A stretch of DNA of 64,000 nt from Dastarcus helophoroides (GCA_028583605.1 CM053328.1:14443107-14507106); one strand, 5' to 3'; counted from the first letter of the stretch, positions 11,384 to 24,620 are shown. Program-made: numbers and translations. Notes: generated from the sequence alone by a model not told the origin.

Positions 11384-12895
11384 GATGCACAAAGCAAGAT
11401 TACTTGTCTTGCTATCCAACTTCTTGTCTTGTGTTGTTGAGCTCGCTGGCTTGTTTTTTGTCTTGCTAGCAAGAGTCTTGCTTTTTCTTGATTTTGCTGG
11501 AATATTTGTTTTACTCATGAGCAACAGCCAAACAGATTCAGTATTAATCGCGATTTAAAAAATATAATAATTATAAAAGATGTGAAGACAAAAGAAAATG
11601 ATAAATTGGAAAACCTTCCAAAACTTGTAAAAAAATCGAAATTTTTAAATGAAAATTTCGGAAAAAATAAAATGAAATTAATCCTTATTAACGTTAAATT
11701 TGAAATTTAGTCTGGAAATTGCTAGAAAAAAAGTGACATTTAGGGAAATCACTAGTTTTGTGTTTTCTCCTGAAATATCTAAATCTTATTCGCAAAATCT
11801 GATTCCCAAATTTCAGTTTATACTAAAATTTTAATTTTACAACCAAAATGTTAGTCTTTTCAAAAAAAACTAAACAATTTTTAATGAAGATTCAAAAAAT
11901 TACAAATTATGAGAAAACAGTCAATGTTTAAACATTTGATTTGGACATTCTGAACTTTGTTTGGAATTTTTATTTTTTTAAATTTGATGATTAAATTTTT
12001 ACTTAAAATTTTGATTTTAAAGTCAAATTTATCGACGATGCACGCAATTTTTAAATTCTGGAAAAAATTAGGATTTTTGCAAAATTCAAAATGCTTTAAA
12101 AAAATTTAAAAGTTTAAAATCAGAAATTTTACGTTGAAACTAAAGTTTCAATTTTTTTTAGAAAGATTAGAGTTTTAAAACATGTCTAATTTTCTGATTT
12201 TAAATGAACGTAATATTTATATTTGGTTTTTTTTAAAGAGTCGAATTTATCGACTTAAAATTTAAATTTTTGACGTTGTTTCCAAAATTCCCTAAATAAT
12301 GTTTTCCGAATTTTGAAATTTAAAATCAAACTATTGAGATTAAAATTATAAGTTTTAATAATTAGCCGAAACTGAACTGACTTCAGTGATAAAAAATTTT
12401 GCGAATAAAGTCAAAATGTTTAAGAAAAATTCTGATTTTAAGCACAAATTGAAAAATCGAACTAAAAATTATAATTTACAGAATATAATTAGAAAGTTGA
12501 GAAGGCTTACAAAATTTCTAAACAAATATTTAAAATTAGCCAAAACATTTTTTTTTTATAATTTTGAATACCTTAAGTGTCATTTAAAAAAAACTGAACA
12601 CTGAACTTTTTTAATTTTGATTTGTTCTGAAATTTTAATGTTTCTTCAAATTTTAAATTGTCTATTTAAAAGGATTTAAGAACACTGTTTTAGAGATAAT
12701 TTTAAGAAAGTACTGAAAAAACAAAGAAGACTTTCTTCTTGCTAATTTTTTGGCAAGAAATTTTGCTTTTGGTAAAAAAACCTCTGTTCTTGTCTTGTTC
12801 TTGCTCATAAGCTTCTTGTTTTATTCTGCAGCTAGAACAAGACAAAAACAAGAAAAAGCAAGACAATAACAAGAAATTTGTAAAACATTGCACCA
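11384..12895. mobile_element. hAT-type element, non-autonomous, copy 1
   Basis: The left end GATGCACAAAGCAAGATT is shared with 45355. The right side, CTTGCTAATTTTTTGGCAAG then AAATTTTGCTTTTG (12739-12778), is shared with 46150-46180. Both end regions are crowded with TCTTG/CAAGA words, like the subterminal binding sites of hAT elements. The roughly 1.2-kb interior is low-complexity AT-rich sequence with no transposase. The hAT assignment rests on transposase remnants in the 45-kb copy. The exact right end is uncertain. Confidence 0.5.
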
Positions 12896-12949
12896 AGTCA
12901 GTTGTAATAGAGCTTTTTGGATAGATGAAAGCTTTCTCTAGGTCAAAAC

Positions 12950-13278
12950 CAGGGATGGCAAACCTTTTTGAGACTTGGGTCAAATTTTGTTCATATTTTT
13001 TTAGTACTAGCTCGTGGGTCACTTGTGCCTATTTGCAATAGAGTTAACTTTGAAAATTTTTAATTGAAAATGTTTAAAACTAAACATCTTTAAAATTCAA
13101 TTGGCTTCTCTTGTAAAAATAAGCGTGGATTGATGATTCAAAAATATTTATCCAAACAAATTAGAAAATCCAAATAAACCCATGTAAACCATCAAATGGT
13201 TCCTTAACAATCGTGGGTCAGTTAAAAATCTTGCTTGGGTCAGTGTCTGATCCACAAGTCATAGGTTTTCCATCACTG
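12950..13278. mobile_element. hAT-like MITE, about 330 bp
   Basis: The ends are CAGGGATGGCAAACCT and, reading inward from the right, CAGTGATGGAAAACCT. Subterminal words GACTTGGGTCA/CTTGTGGATCA, and ACTGACCCAAG, also pair across the element. Flanking 8-mers GTCAAAAC (12942-12949) and ATCTAGAC (13279-13286) agree at 5 of 8 positions. That would be a decayed hAT-type 8-bp duplication, and the right copy fits the usual nTCTAGAn form. Non-coding. Confidence 0.75.
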
Positions 13279-13468
13279 ATCTAGACGATGATATCGTCGG
13301 CTGCACTTTTAAATAACGACTAAACCAAAATTCATCGTTGAAAAGACATTATGACAAACATGTCAAAGCTAACACTTTAAACTTATTTTAGAATAGCCAT
13401 CTCCCAAAAATAATGATAAGCATATATAATTGCTTAAAACTATCTAGAAACTACACAACTATGAATTT

Positions 13469-14181
13469 AAGGGTGCGTTTACACTTGACACTATAGTTCG
13501 TACATTTATCTCTGGCATAAAATCTATCTTTTCTCTGACATAAGTATCAACTATCCTAAGAGAAGCTATCCTCTCCCAGCTGTGCAGATAAGTCTCGGAT
13601 AGCTTCTCTCAGGGTGTAAATTAGATACTTTATTCCGTATATTTCTCTCTGACATAATAATATATTAAGTGTAAACTATCCCGAGGAAAGCTATCTGAGA
13701 CTAATTGCACAGCTGAGATAAATTAACTCACACAAAATGTCGATTCAAATTTCAACCAGTGTCTGACATACCGGGTGTCTGAGTTGTATGGTTCGAATGG
13801 CATATCTCCATTAATTAATAAGATATAAATTTGAAGGATGAGGGGTCTAGTTAATACCCAAAGTTCTTTACACTAAACCTAATGTTAATGTTCTATCACT
13901 TCCGGTTTAACCAGAAACGACCCTAGTTTTCTTATTTCAAAAAACACTCAGTATATCTCAGAAGTTGTAGTCTATTTTATCTCGAGATATTTCACGCGAT
14001 TAACTATTGTATTTCACTTATAATATTTAGATACTATTCCATATAAGTAATTTGCAAATTTAATTAGACAATATTTGCTAATCATTGGTTACAGAATTAT
14101 CGAATCGCACCCTTAGTATAGGTGACACATATGTCAGAGAGAAATGTACAGAATAAAGTGTGTAATCTAAACGCACCCTAA
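13469..14181. mobile_element. MITE family D, copy 2 (composite, contains another MITE)
   Basis: It begins AAGGGTGCGTTTACACTTGA and ends TCTAAACGCACCCTAAG. The head is present twice: a truncated unit at 13469-13612 and a restart at about 13610. The interior words GATAAATTAACTC, AATGTCGA, GTCTGACATA and GTAATTTGCAAATTTAATTAGA match copy 3 at 16.7 kb in order. Comparison with copy 3 exposes the smaller insertion at 13771-13951. Confidence 0.75.
13771..13951. mobile_element. 181-bp MITE inserted in family D copy 2
   Basis: CCGGGTGTCTGAG at the left faces AACACTCAG at the right. TA dinucleotides lie directly outside (13769-13770 and 13952-13953). Copy 3 of the host MITE lacks this block exactly here, which supports the boundaries. 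The ends are a variant of the insect 'CAGGGTGTC' type. Confidence 0.6.
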
Positions 14182-16746
14182 GATACCGAAATAAAATATA
14201 CTGCAGTTAATTGTCATGAAAATAAAAGCTACACAAATTAAATACTGACTTTTATCTCATAATTTTCAATTCTTACAATAGATGCATAAAATAGGATGCT
14301 TATTACCTAACAAAGTGTCACTGTAATCTGTGATATGGGAATTGCAATATGTTAAGAAATACTTTTTTTTGAAATGCGTTTGGCATAATCTATGTTTATT
14401 TTATAAAGGGTCTTGCAGACAAAAATAGATTTTTATTATGTATTAAACTTAAAAAAGAATTTCTATTTTTTGCTTTTCCGCAAACATTTAAAACCAGTTC
14501 CCGTAGTGTGCACTTTTGGTTTTACCAACGATTTTAATTAATTTATTTTTTTAATGAGAATAAAAATTTTAATTTAGCTTACTTTGTAAAAAATAGAGCC
14601 GTAGCAAGACGACGGCAAGCGCATTGAGCCCGAAGCAATAAGAGAACCCACAAACATCGATGGTGTACTTTTTTTGTCGTCGATGAAAATTATTTTCAAA
14701 TAATAACGTTCCTTTGGTTTTCATGAATATTCTAGAATGATAAGATGTTTAAGTTAGAAAAAATACTGAACAACATTGTGCAACTTTGTTTTTATAGTCA
14801 TCAAAATAATTTTAAAATGCACAATTTCTTTTTCTCTGAGTTTAATGTCTCGCACGGCATTCGTTAAAAAAATGTGTAAGTATTTGAAATTTTAGGTCAA
14901 AAAAGCTTGGATAAATACTAAACGTTGATAATTATTAGTAGACCCAATAGTTTTATTTTGCATTAACCTAAAAATGTTATGATTTCTTAAAGTTTTAAAA
15001 ATTTATCGCAATCTCGAGAAAAACGGAGAATTTCTAGTCAAGAGTTTTAAAGAATTGTTGCGCGTTATCGGTTCAAAAATTAAAACTTACTCAACTTAAC
15101 TTAATTCGGAACTCTACAATTATAATTTACTTAAGTATCGGACTATCTAACTATCTGACTAACTAACTACTCAACTGAGAGAAAAATGACCGCGTATTTA
15201 TACCGTTCCGGTTTTTAGAACGGATCTCCGTACAGATAAGATTATCGCTTGCGAAACTCATCTGACGTATGATTTATTCTCGCGGCCGCTTCTTATTATT
15301 AAATGTTTCTAAAAAGTTTTTTACACTACAAATGTTTCTAAAGAGTTTTTTACACTTCACAATATAAATGTTGTAAGTACAGTTTTTTACAGTACTGAGA
15401 AAAAATAATTTGATAAATAAAAAAGGAGCAATTATATAAATTAGGCTTTTAAAATAAAAAGTGTTTAAGATATCGCTTATATTCAATAGTTAACTAAGGA
15501 TTAATAATTAAAAAAGAGTGCAAATCTTAAAATTAAACTTTAAATTTAAAAAAAAAATAATAAAACTACGAATAAATATTCAAAATTTTTAAACATTTTT
15601 TTAATTCATTTTTTATTTATCTAACGTTTAACTGAAATAAGATTAAAAAATCTAAATCCGTAGAAAAAGAAGTTACAAAAGAAAATTAAAATTTTCATAT
15701 TTATTAAACCTAATATATTGTGTTTATTAAATTTTTATCTTCACCGTGCATTTTGCTATATCTCTTTGCATTTTAAAGCTTTTGACATAATCAAACTTTG
15801 TGTTGGATTTCTAAAATATTTTAATTTCTACTTATTAGAAAGTAGATTTTTTTAATTATATTTACAAAAAGAATGTTATTGTATTGTCGAAAGTATATCT
15901 CGGATTTGCTAATAGATAATACAACGCTTGAAGAACAGTTATATTAGCCAAGTGACAAATTTCATTAATATAGATAACACTTGGAAACAAAAGTTAATTA
16001 GTTTAAATACGCGGCTGAATAGTCTCGAATTTGGTAAAATTGTGAAAAATATGAAAAAATGATTTTTTTTCCTTGAGCATAGCAAGCATTACCTATTAAA
16101 AATAAAACTATTATTTACAAAATATTTCAATCTACAATCTCTGCTTACGCTTAAATCATTCCTCGAAATAATTCTACAGTTAAATGGTGTATAACACTTT
16201 TAAATACTGTAAGAGATTTTTTTACTGTTCGTCATAAAGTAAAGAATACAGGAAAAAATTAATACTAAAACTACGAACAACCCATCATGACAAATTTGTC
16301 GAGAGAAAAATGTTTAATGGCCAGAGTAGCTGCATCATAGGCATTATTATTGCAGTTTGTCTGTTTTTTTCGGCACTTATGCAAATCCATCAAACTAAAT
16401 TTATTAATGTCACACTTTATCGATTTCTAACCTACAAATAATAACATTGTAATGACTAAATGAACCAGTAGTTGTAAGTAATGATTTTGTTCAATATAAA
16501 CATGCAATACGTATATTCCCTGAATGTTACCGCGGCCGTTAATTATCAAGGGGGCAAATTGTTCTTTGACGGTTTAAATGCCGTCTGTTTAATTTATCAT
16601 GGCAATTCTAAGCTATTATATTGAATGCAATTTAATTCTATCAACAAGACAACTGATTAATGAATTGATGACGCCGCTTGCAACTCAATGTTTAAAGCAA
16701 AGATAAATCTAAACATAAATATTATAGAGCTAGAAAAAAGATGTTA
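14182..16746. other. Mostly non-repetitive AT-rich sequence
   Basis: I see no coding frame. Near 15130-15180 there is a short run of CTAACTATCTGACTAACTAA-type repeats, and at 15211-15226 a small hairpin (CCGTTC with GAACGG). Nothing else is supported. Confidence 0.35.
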
Positions 16747-17155
16747 GAGTGTGTTCAGATTAGACACTTCATTCCGTATATTTCTCTGTGATATAAAAAT
16801 ATATCATGTGTAAACCATCCTGAGAGAAGCTATCTGAGACTAATCACTCAGCTGCGATAAATTATACGACACAATATGTCGACAAAAATTTCACCCAGGT
16901 CTGACATATATCGCGAAAGTTGTAGTCGTCTACTTTCTCTCAAGATATTTCATGCAATTATCGATTGTATATCACTTATAATAGTAAGATGCTATTCCAA
17001 ATAAGTAATTTTTAAATTTAATTAGACAAATTTTGTTTATTTAAAGTAGCAAATACATTTTATATGGACACTTTATCTCAGCTAGAAGTGTCAACAATTT
17101 TAGTCTCAGATACGATTTCTATCATGACATATATCTCTAATCTTAACGCACCCTC
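16747..17155. mobile_element. MITE family D, copy 3 (about 409 bp)
   Basis: It starts GAGTGTGTTCAGATTAGACA and ends TCTTAACGCACCCTC. The arms carry CACTTCATTCCGTATATTTC and CTGAGAGAAGCTATCTGAGA. Internally it is the simplest full-length copy, without the nested MITE of copy 2. Confidence 0.7.
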
Positions 17156-17408
17156 AGACTATTGTAAAAAAACCATTCCAAAGAATGTTCCAAGGGAAGA
17201 ACAGTACCTTTCCGTTACATCAGGAGTGATGGGACTATACTACCAATGAGGAAAGAAATAATTACGTTTATTTAAATGATTATTACACAGCAGCTCTTGC
17301 GAAATGTCAGAGCTTATCTATTTTGCTTAACGTCGTTTTTAACACTTAACGGATAGGTCGAATCTGCTCTAACTTTTCTAGGCTCCAGATAATTTTTGAG
17401 GGAATTAA
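17156..17408. other. Spacer between MITE and repeat block
   Basis: No feature supported. Confidence 0.3.
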
Positions 17409-17415
17409 TTAAACA

Positions 17416-17535
17416 CTAGTCGGGTGTATCATCCGCCGAGGCGGATGGGTCACCATCTCTAAGTGGATCATTATCTGTAGGTGGATCACGCGCTGCGAGC
17501 GGATCGTTCGGTAATTGCGTGGAAACGACGTGCGA
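17416..17535 (-). CDS. Short open frame with an Asp-Pro hexapeptide repeat (fragment, unrecognised)
   Basis: On the minus strand a 39-codon frame, opened by a stop at 17536-17538 and closed by TAG at 17416-17418, reads DPLAAR, DPPTDN, DPLRDG, DPSASA, DDTPD. The DNA basis is an 18-bp near-tandem repeat with GTGGATC. There is no start codon, so this would be the end of a larger protein or exon, or a chance product of the repeat. The acidic Pro-rich tail resembles C-termini of some retroelement polyproteins, but I cannot assign a family. Confidence 0.2.
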   Translation of the reverse strand, partial: SHVVSTQLPNDPLAARDPPTDNDPLRDGDPSASADDTPD

Positions 17536-17539
17536 TCAG

Positions 17540-17805
17540 CTGTTAGCAACGCAATGGGGGAAGTTGTGGGCGTGGCTTAATCGACGTTGTCATAGAATTT
17601 TTCGGAGACATAGACTCGTTTTAATCATATGAGAAGGGACGCTCCGTATTTTATCTTATTTTGATGGGATCGGTTGCTAGGGACGCGGTAGGGGAAGTTG
17701 TGGGCGTGGCTTGATCGTTGTCATAGAATGTTTTGGAATTATAGACCCGTTAAGAACATAGATTTATATGCGAGAGAAGGGACGCTTCATATTTTATAGG
17801 ATGTA
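17540..17805 (+). repeat. Tandem duplication, about 134-bp unit, GC-box-like core
   Basis: Two adjacent units share GGGGAAGTTGTGGGCGTGGC, TTGTCATAGAAT, ATAGAC-CGTT and GAGAAGGGACGCT followed by ATTTTAT. The core GGGCGTGGC resembles an Sp1/KLF-type site. Together with the repetitive frame at 17.4 kb this may be the edge of a decayed element or a promoter duplication. Confidence 0.7.
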
Positions 17806-20800
17806 TTTCTAAAAAATTGAACTTAATCTTTTAAGATTAAGCTGAAATTTTAATTTCAGTAAAAATGGACACAAAAATACCATTTTTTAAAATGGAATTA
17901 ATTAAAAATGGAAATAACAATAATCAATTTAATAAGGTTTATTAAATAAACTAATACAACACATCGATAAAGTTGAAAAAACTAAATGTAATCTAAGGAA
18001 ACTACTGTATTTAGTATTTTTTCCCAACATTTCAGCAATCGACTTAATCTAAAAATTTCGACTTTATTTTAAAACTCCAAATATCTACAGCTTTCCCGAA
18101 ATTTCAATTCAATTTTTTTTAATCAAAATTTCAGGATTTTCTTAAAATTTGACTTTCAGCTCAACACTTTAAGAAGTGCACCTTTACATATAAAAGTATT
18201 GTTTAAATTTACAGTTTTTATTTTAAATTCTCCCTTTTTTCTGTAAATTTCTTCTCTAAGCTTTTTCTAAAGAATTCCAGTAAATTTTAAAATTTGAAGA
18301 TTATACATTAAATTTTTTTTTTCACGATTTCAAATTTACATGCAAAATTTCGGTTGTTTTCTTTAAACTTTAAACCTTAATTTATTTTATTAAATTTATA
18401 GTTACTTCCTAATTTTGACTCTCCTTGAGTATAAACCTTAAAGTATTACTATCCTTCTCAAAATTTAAAATTTAAATTAAAAATTTCTAGTTTTTCCCGT
18501 TTAAATGTTTTAAAAATTTTGAGCTTTTGAAAATTCCAACATTTCAAATTTTCCACGGTTTTTACATTTTGACTTTTTTGTAAAACTTTAAAATTTCGTC
18601 TTTTCTTGAAATTTTGACTATCGATTTCAACTTTATTAAAAAATTCCACATTTTCGAATGTCCACTTTCTTAAAATTTACATAATTATCAAAATTTTGAC
18701 TTTTTCTTAAAACAGTTACTTTAGTATTTTGACTTTGTTAAAAATTTTAACATTTTCTCAAAATCCTTAGTTTTTACAAATTTGTTTTGAGAAATTTTGA
18801 AAATTTGGTCTTCTAAAAATGTTTGTTTTAAAATTTTGACCTTTATGGAAATTTAAAATTATTAATTTTTAAAATTTGGGATGTTTTAAAAAACCAATAC
18901 TTTTGAAAAGTTTCTCTTTTTCGATTTGTAAATTGGTGTTTTTAATGTCGACTTTTTATATCATTTGCAAATTTTCTCAAAATTTCGCTCTATTTGAAAA
19001 ATCCGCAATATTTCAAATAACCACTTTTTTTTAATGTTTTGATCGGTTTGAAGTTGTTGACGTTTTCTTGGACAAAAATTTAATTTTTTTTTTTTCGAAG
19101 AATTAGTTTTTCTTAAACATTTTAGAACATTTCGCTTAAAAATGTCTAAATATGTATTAACAATTTCAACTTATTTTACAGCTACAGCTGAAAAATTTCA
19201 CTTTTTTCCCTTTCTTGTAGAATTTACATCGACTTTTAAACTACCTCTTTCAAAATTCATTTCTTTTTTTAAATTTTACCTATATTTTGTATTTTTCAAT
19301 CCCTTTAAAATTTTCTTGATTTTTTTGGTCTTTTTTATTTTTTTTTCAAATATTCAAGTTTCTCTAGTTTTAACTTTTTTCGAAATTTTATTATTTTTTT
19401 TAATTTTGAAAATTTCGATTTTTTGATGAAAATTTGGGATCTCTTTATAAAATTAAACTTTTAAATATTCAGCTTTTTCTTGGATTTGTTAACTTTTCTG
19501 AAAATTATTTCGACTTTACTGAAAAACCCGGCTTTTTGGTAATTTTATGTTTACAATTATAAATGGTTTTGAGTTTTTGACAATTTTAACTTTTCTAAAA
19601 TTTCAACATTTCAAAATTATTACTATTTCCAAATTTTTAGCATTTTCTGAAAATGTGGGCATTAAAAGATTAACTATTTCTGGAAATTTGGGCTTTTGGC
19701 AATTTCTGATTTCTAAGAAAACTTTGACATTTCGAAATTTGAACTTTTTTTACTTTTTTGAACATACATTTTCAAAAATATCGAATTCTTTTAAATTTTA
19801 ATTTTCAAAAGTTTACTTTACATTTTCAAAGTTTTAAATATTCTCGAAGTTTCTTATTTAAATATTTTGGATATTTTAAAATTTAATTTTTCTCAAAACT
19901 TTCACTTTTATACAATTTTAAAATAAGTCAATTTTTTATGAAACTTTATAATAAGAGTTAAACTTTTTAAATACATATTATTCCGATTTTTCCCAGAAAT
20001 TCTGGCCGTTCCTAAAAGTTTTTTCATTTTTTTGTTATTGTAATTTTTATTAATTTTCATTTTAGATTAAAAATCTAGTGCTTTATCTAGAAATTACGTT
20101 TTTATCAAACAGGATTTAGACTTTTCCTTGAAAATTTTAGCTTTTTTTTTGAAACCTAAATTTTAGCCCAAAAATTAATTTATTTTTTAAACTGTTTATT
20201 GCGATTTCGAAAATTTAAGTTGAAAATTGAAATAGTTTTTAATTTTGAATTTGTCTACAGACGATGTGATTCAATTTTTTGTTGTTGAAAAGTTTTTGCT
20301 TGGATTCTACGATTTTTGAACATACTTTCAAGTTCTCAGCTTCTCCGAGTCCGTTTCGCATTTTGACGTTTCTGAAAGATTAAATTTTTTTATATATTTA
20401 TTATTTATATCTTTAACGAATAATAATTAATATTTATTTATGCATATAATTATATTTTTCTAATTTTGAATTTTTTTCCGTATTTTTCACAATTTTACGC
20501 CTTTCTGAAGGTTTAATTTTAAACTTGGAATGTTGACTTATTCCTGAAATTTGAAATGTTTTTTTGAAAACCTAAATTTCAATTCCTAAGTTCGATTTTT
20601 TTAATTTCGATTTTTATACACAACTTAGTTATTAATAATGCGAGTTTTTTTTTCTTAAAAATTCAAGTTTTGACTATAGAATAATAAGGATTTCTAAATG
20701 AAAATCCAGAATTTTGAGTAAAATCAAAAATATAGAGAAAAACCCCGATATTTATAAAAATTGCTCAAAACGTTTTACGTTTGTTTGTTTCTCTTTTTTA

Positions 20801-22060
20801 TAAAGTTCGGGTTCTTTCCTAATATTTCGTCTTTTTCTGGGAAGCTGTGTGTTTAGGTTTTCAAATTTTGTTTTTTAATTTTAACAAAATGTAGTCTTTT
20901 TTTTCTATACTATTTTCGAAATTCATATTTAATTATCCATAGATTTTCCAAACATTTCGAGCATCTTTTATATTTTTTTTATTAATTTTTGCAATGAGTT
21001 TTTCAGATAAATAAAAAAAAATGGTATAATGTTCAATTTTATAGTTTTCGAATACTTTTTAGTATGATTCCTTGATATTTGAATATATCCCTAGTTTCTC
21101 CGGATCCGATTTTCTTTTTAACATTCCCGCCGGATAATATGGATTTGTTGTAATTATTATTATTTTTTATTCTTTTTCCCTTGTTTTTTGGATATTAATC
21201 CGTAAATTTAGCGATGATTCATTTAAGTATATAAATTATATTTTTTTTTCTTAATTTTTGAGTCCTTTCTCCGATTTCAAATTTTACTTTTTTCTTAAAA
21301 GTTTGACTTAAAATCTAAACTTTTGATTGTTCTAAAAATTTAAAAGGCAATTCCAAAGTGTCTAGCTTGCTGTCAACAATTTTTAAAATATTGTTTGCAT
21401 TTTAATTTCTTCGTTCAATTTAGTCTTTCGCATTGCTCCTTTTTTTGAAAGTTTGAGTTTACAATAAGAATTCTAAAATGGAAATTTACAATTCTCAATT
21501 TAAAAATAAATAAAAATTTTGATAAAAACCTGACATTTATAAAAATTATTTTATTATTTTCATCCTTTTTTTATAAAATTTGAGTTGGTCTCTAATAATT
21601 CGTCTTTTGTAAAATTTTACGTTTACGTTTTTAAATCCTGCTTTATATAATTTTGACATTTCAATTCTTTTATTTTCGATAATGATATTTAATTATACAC
21701 ATAGGTTATATTTTTATTTCTACTTTCATAATGTTAAAAATAAAATTTTGTTTAAGAAATAAAAATGATAATTCAAAACAAAACATTAAATCAAGATTAA
21801 TCTCTTTAAAGTTATAGAATGTTTGACGAAATATTGGGATAAAGGTCAAAATTTTAACATAAAGGTTGAAATTCAAAGAAATAAATCGTTAAAGACAACT
21901 CAAAATTTTATAAACTCGATATTTTAAAAAAGAAGTAAAAATTTCGAAATAAAATCGAAATTTTCAAATTTGATCGAAATATTGATTTCCTAAAAAATAG
22001 TAATCTTAACTAAATTTTCGTAGATTTTTCTTCATTAAATGATGGGATTAGATGATGTAG
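17806..22060. repeat. T-rich, strand-asymmetric low-complexity tract
   Basis: About 4 kb is built of variations on AAAATTTTGACTTTTTCTTA. The plus strand is strongly pyrimidine-biased, and the spacing of the TTGACTTT/TTTCGA core is irregular at roughly 15-30 bp. Open frames in it, such as 19142-19426, are Phe/Leu/Ile-rich products of the composition. It resembles a decayed satellite and is mirrored on the other strand at 52.5-55.2 kb. Confidence 0.55.
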
Positions 22061-24620
22061 AGACCGTTTTGCTAATAATTTTCTTGTGTCCCTTTCTGCA
22101 CCACTTTCACTTCGAATGCTTTGTAGTAGTGGGTTAGCGCCCTCTTTTGATTTAAAATGACTTTTTTCTTTTATTCCTGAAGAAGCCATTTACGATGAGG
22201 AAGCAAATTTAAACATTTCAAGTAAGTATGTGATTTCTTGACACGATCCAATCCTAAAAGATAAACATTTTTTATTGATGCTGTCTATGGAAGCCTTTTA
22301 ACTGTTTTAAGGTAATCTATAGCATGATTTTTTCATTTTCCCTTTTAAATTTTGAGTTTTAACCTAATATCCTTCTAAACTTTTAATATTTATCTTAACA
22401 TTTTTTATTTTTCTCATAGCTAAAGGTAAAAACTTGAATCTTTTAGAAACTTTTGCTTTTTTTTATTTCACCTTTTCTTCAATTGTTTTTATTTTAAATT
22501 TAGAAAATCAAAAATTTTTTTTTCCTAAAAACTTAAAAAGTTTTCCTTTAAAATGGAAACCTTTCTATTTAAAAGTCTGAATCTAAATTTTGAAAATCTT
22601 TTGTTTTTTTTTTCTCTTAAAATCTTGACAATATATTTTTTGTTTAATTTTTTGAAAAATCTAAATTTGATATTGTTGACTCGAATTTCGAATTTATATT
22701 TATAATTTGCAAAAAAGAAAGGTATGAATTTCAAGTTAATAGTTCCATTTTTTCTCCGAAATATCAAGATTTTGCATCATTTATATTAAGGTTAAAATTC
22801 TGAGAAAAAAAAACCTTTATTTTTCTTTCTGTCCCTTTTTGTAAAATTTTCATTTTGGAAGAGTTTCGATTTTGGTGGATTAGCGTACTAAGTTTCCGTA
22901 CTCATTTGAAATTTATTTTTACCATTATCCCTGAAAAGGGGCACTACGATGGCGATGCAACTTCAACATTTTTACTATTCCCTCGTTACTGTTCAATCCT
23001 AAAAAAAATATTCTTTACTGTTCTAGCTGTAAAAGGCTTTATAGCCATTTCAACGTATATTCTGTAAAATGTAATAACATCCGTAAAATGAATTCAATCT
23101 TTTAATAATTATCTTTAACTTTCTGTCTGCCTTAAAACTGCCTATAAAAACGTGGTATTTTTAATGTTTTTTATTCTTCGAAAGCTATCAATGAAAACAA
23201 ATTTTTAGGAAATTTTATTTATTATTTATTTATTTAAACATGACACGAAATTTTAAGTGTTTTGGTCTAAATTTAAAATTAAAAAAAAATTGTTTGTTCC
23301 AAAAAGTTGAAAATGTTTTTTTATTTTGGGATTGCTCGTCAAAAGTTCTTATCTAAATTTTTTTTTCTAAAATCTTGAAATTTATCGATTTTCCGATTTA
23401 TTTATATTTAAATTTCAAAATTCTAGGTTATAAGTTAAAATTCTAAATTTGATGTTTTTTCTTAAAAAAACTCACCTTGGTCTTATGATTCTAAATTTCT
23501 TTTCTTTTCATATTCGTAAAAAAACCCGCTAAGAATTGAAAATATTTGTTACAAATTTAAGCTACATATTTAAATCGAAATACCGTACTTTTGTGACTTC
23601 AAGTAACTTTTTCTTTTATTTTTAAAGAAGCCCGCTGCAACGTCGAATATTTAGAGTAATTCTTTGACAATCCAATCTAGCAGTAAATTTTTTACATCTC
23701 TGGCGGTGACAACCTTTGTAGCCCATTTCGATATAATCTATGAAGTGAATGAATATTAGTAAAAATATGGGAGTATTCAAAAGGAAATAATTTCAGGAAA
23801 TTATTATAGCTTCCAATCTATTTGGCAGAAACTTATTCGAAAGGAAACCCAAAAAAATTGACTACTTCTAAATTTTCAAATTTTTTCCACGCTTTTTTAC
23901 TTTTACGTTAGTTATTGAGTGAAATGGTAAAACCTAATTTTGAAAAATAAATTAACTTTTTATAACAATTTTCAGCTGTCAACTTTACAAAATTTATAAT
24001 TTCTATTTAAAATTTTCATCTTTTTATCAAAGTATCTCCTTTAAACATAAAATCTAGATCTTTTTAAGCAATCTTGCGACATTTACAATTTTTCTTTTAA
24101 ATTTTGAATCGTCACTTTGAAAATTCAATAATTCGTTATTTATCTTAAAAATTTTGTTTTTCTCAAAATTTTGAATTAAATTTTTACTGTTATTTTTCTC
24201 TAAAATCGATATTCTTCCTATATGTAAATATTTTAAAATTTGGAATAAAAGCATTTATATTTTCAAAAAAATATATCAAGTTTAATTGTATAGTATAAAT
24301 TTTTTCTCGAAATATCAAGATAAATATTTTGCATCCTTCAAATTAAGGTTGAAATTTTAAATAAACTATCATTCGTTTTCTTTCTGTCCCATTTTGTACC
24401 GCTTGTACACTCATTTTAGAAGGGTTTCATGTATGGTTGGATTAAAGTACTGAATACCTGGGAAATTCCTTTTTCCCTTATTCCCGAAGAAGCCCACTAC
24501 GATGGCAACCGCAACGTCCAACATTTTTATTATTTTCTTGTCTCTGTCCAATCCTAAAAGAAGTATATTTTTGTAAAAGGCTTTAGAGCAATTGTAAATA
24601 TACTATAAAAATTAATTAAA
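22061..24620 (+). repeat. Four decayed tandem units related to foldback family B
   Basis: A core of GAAGAAGCC, CTACGATGG, then CAACGTC-like, ATTTTTA and GTCCAATCCTAAAAG recurs near 22.18, 22.94, 23.63 and 24.49 kb, followed each time by a TGTAAAAGGCTTTAGAGC-like block. Upstream of the 22.9 and 24.5 kb units, AAATATCAAGAT, TTTTGCATC and CTTTCTGTCCC also repeat. The same core occurs intact in the foldback elements at 30.9 and 53.3 kb. These are therefore old, regularly spaced relatives set in T-rich DNA. Confidence 0.55.

Noticed and set aside
11255..11524. 89-codon frame rich in Ser/Lys on the minus strand
   Set aside because: It translates the TCTTG-rich end of the hAT element; the residue pattern comes from the DNA repeat.
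19142..19801. Two Phe/Leu/Ile-rich frames resembling membrane proteins
   Set aside because: They are products of T-rich low-complexity DNA and show no topology or family motif.
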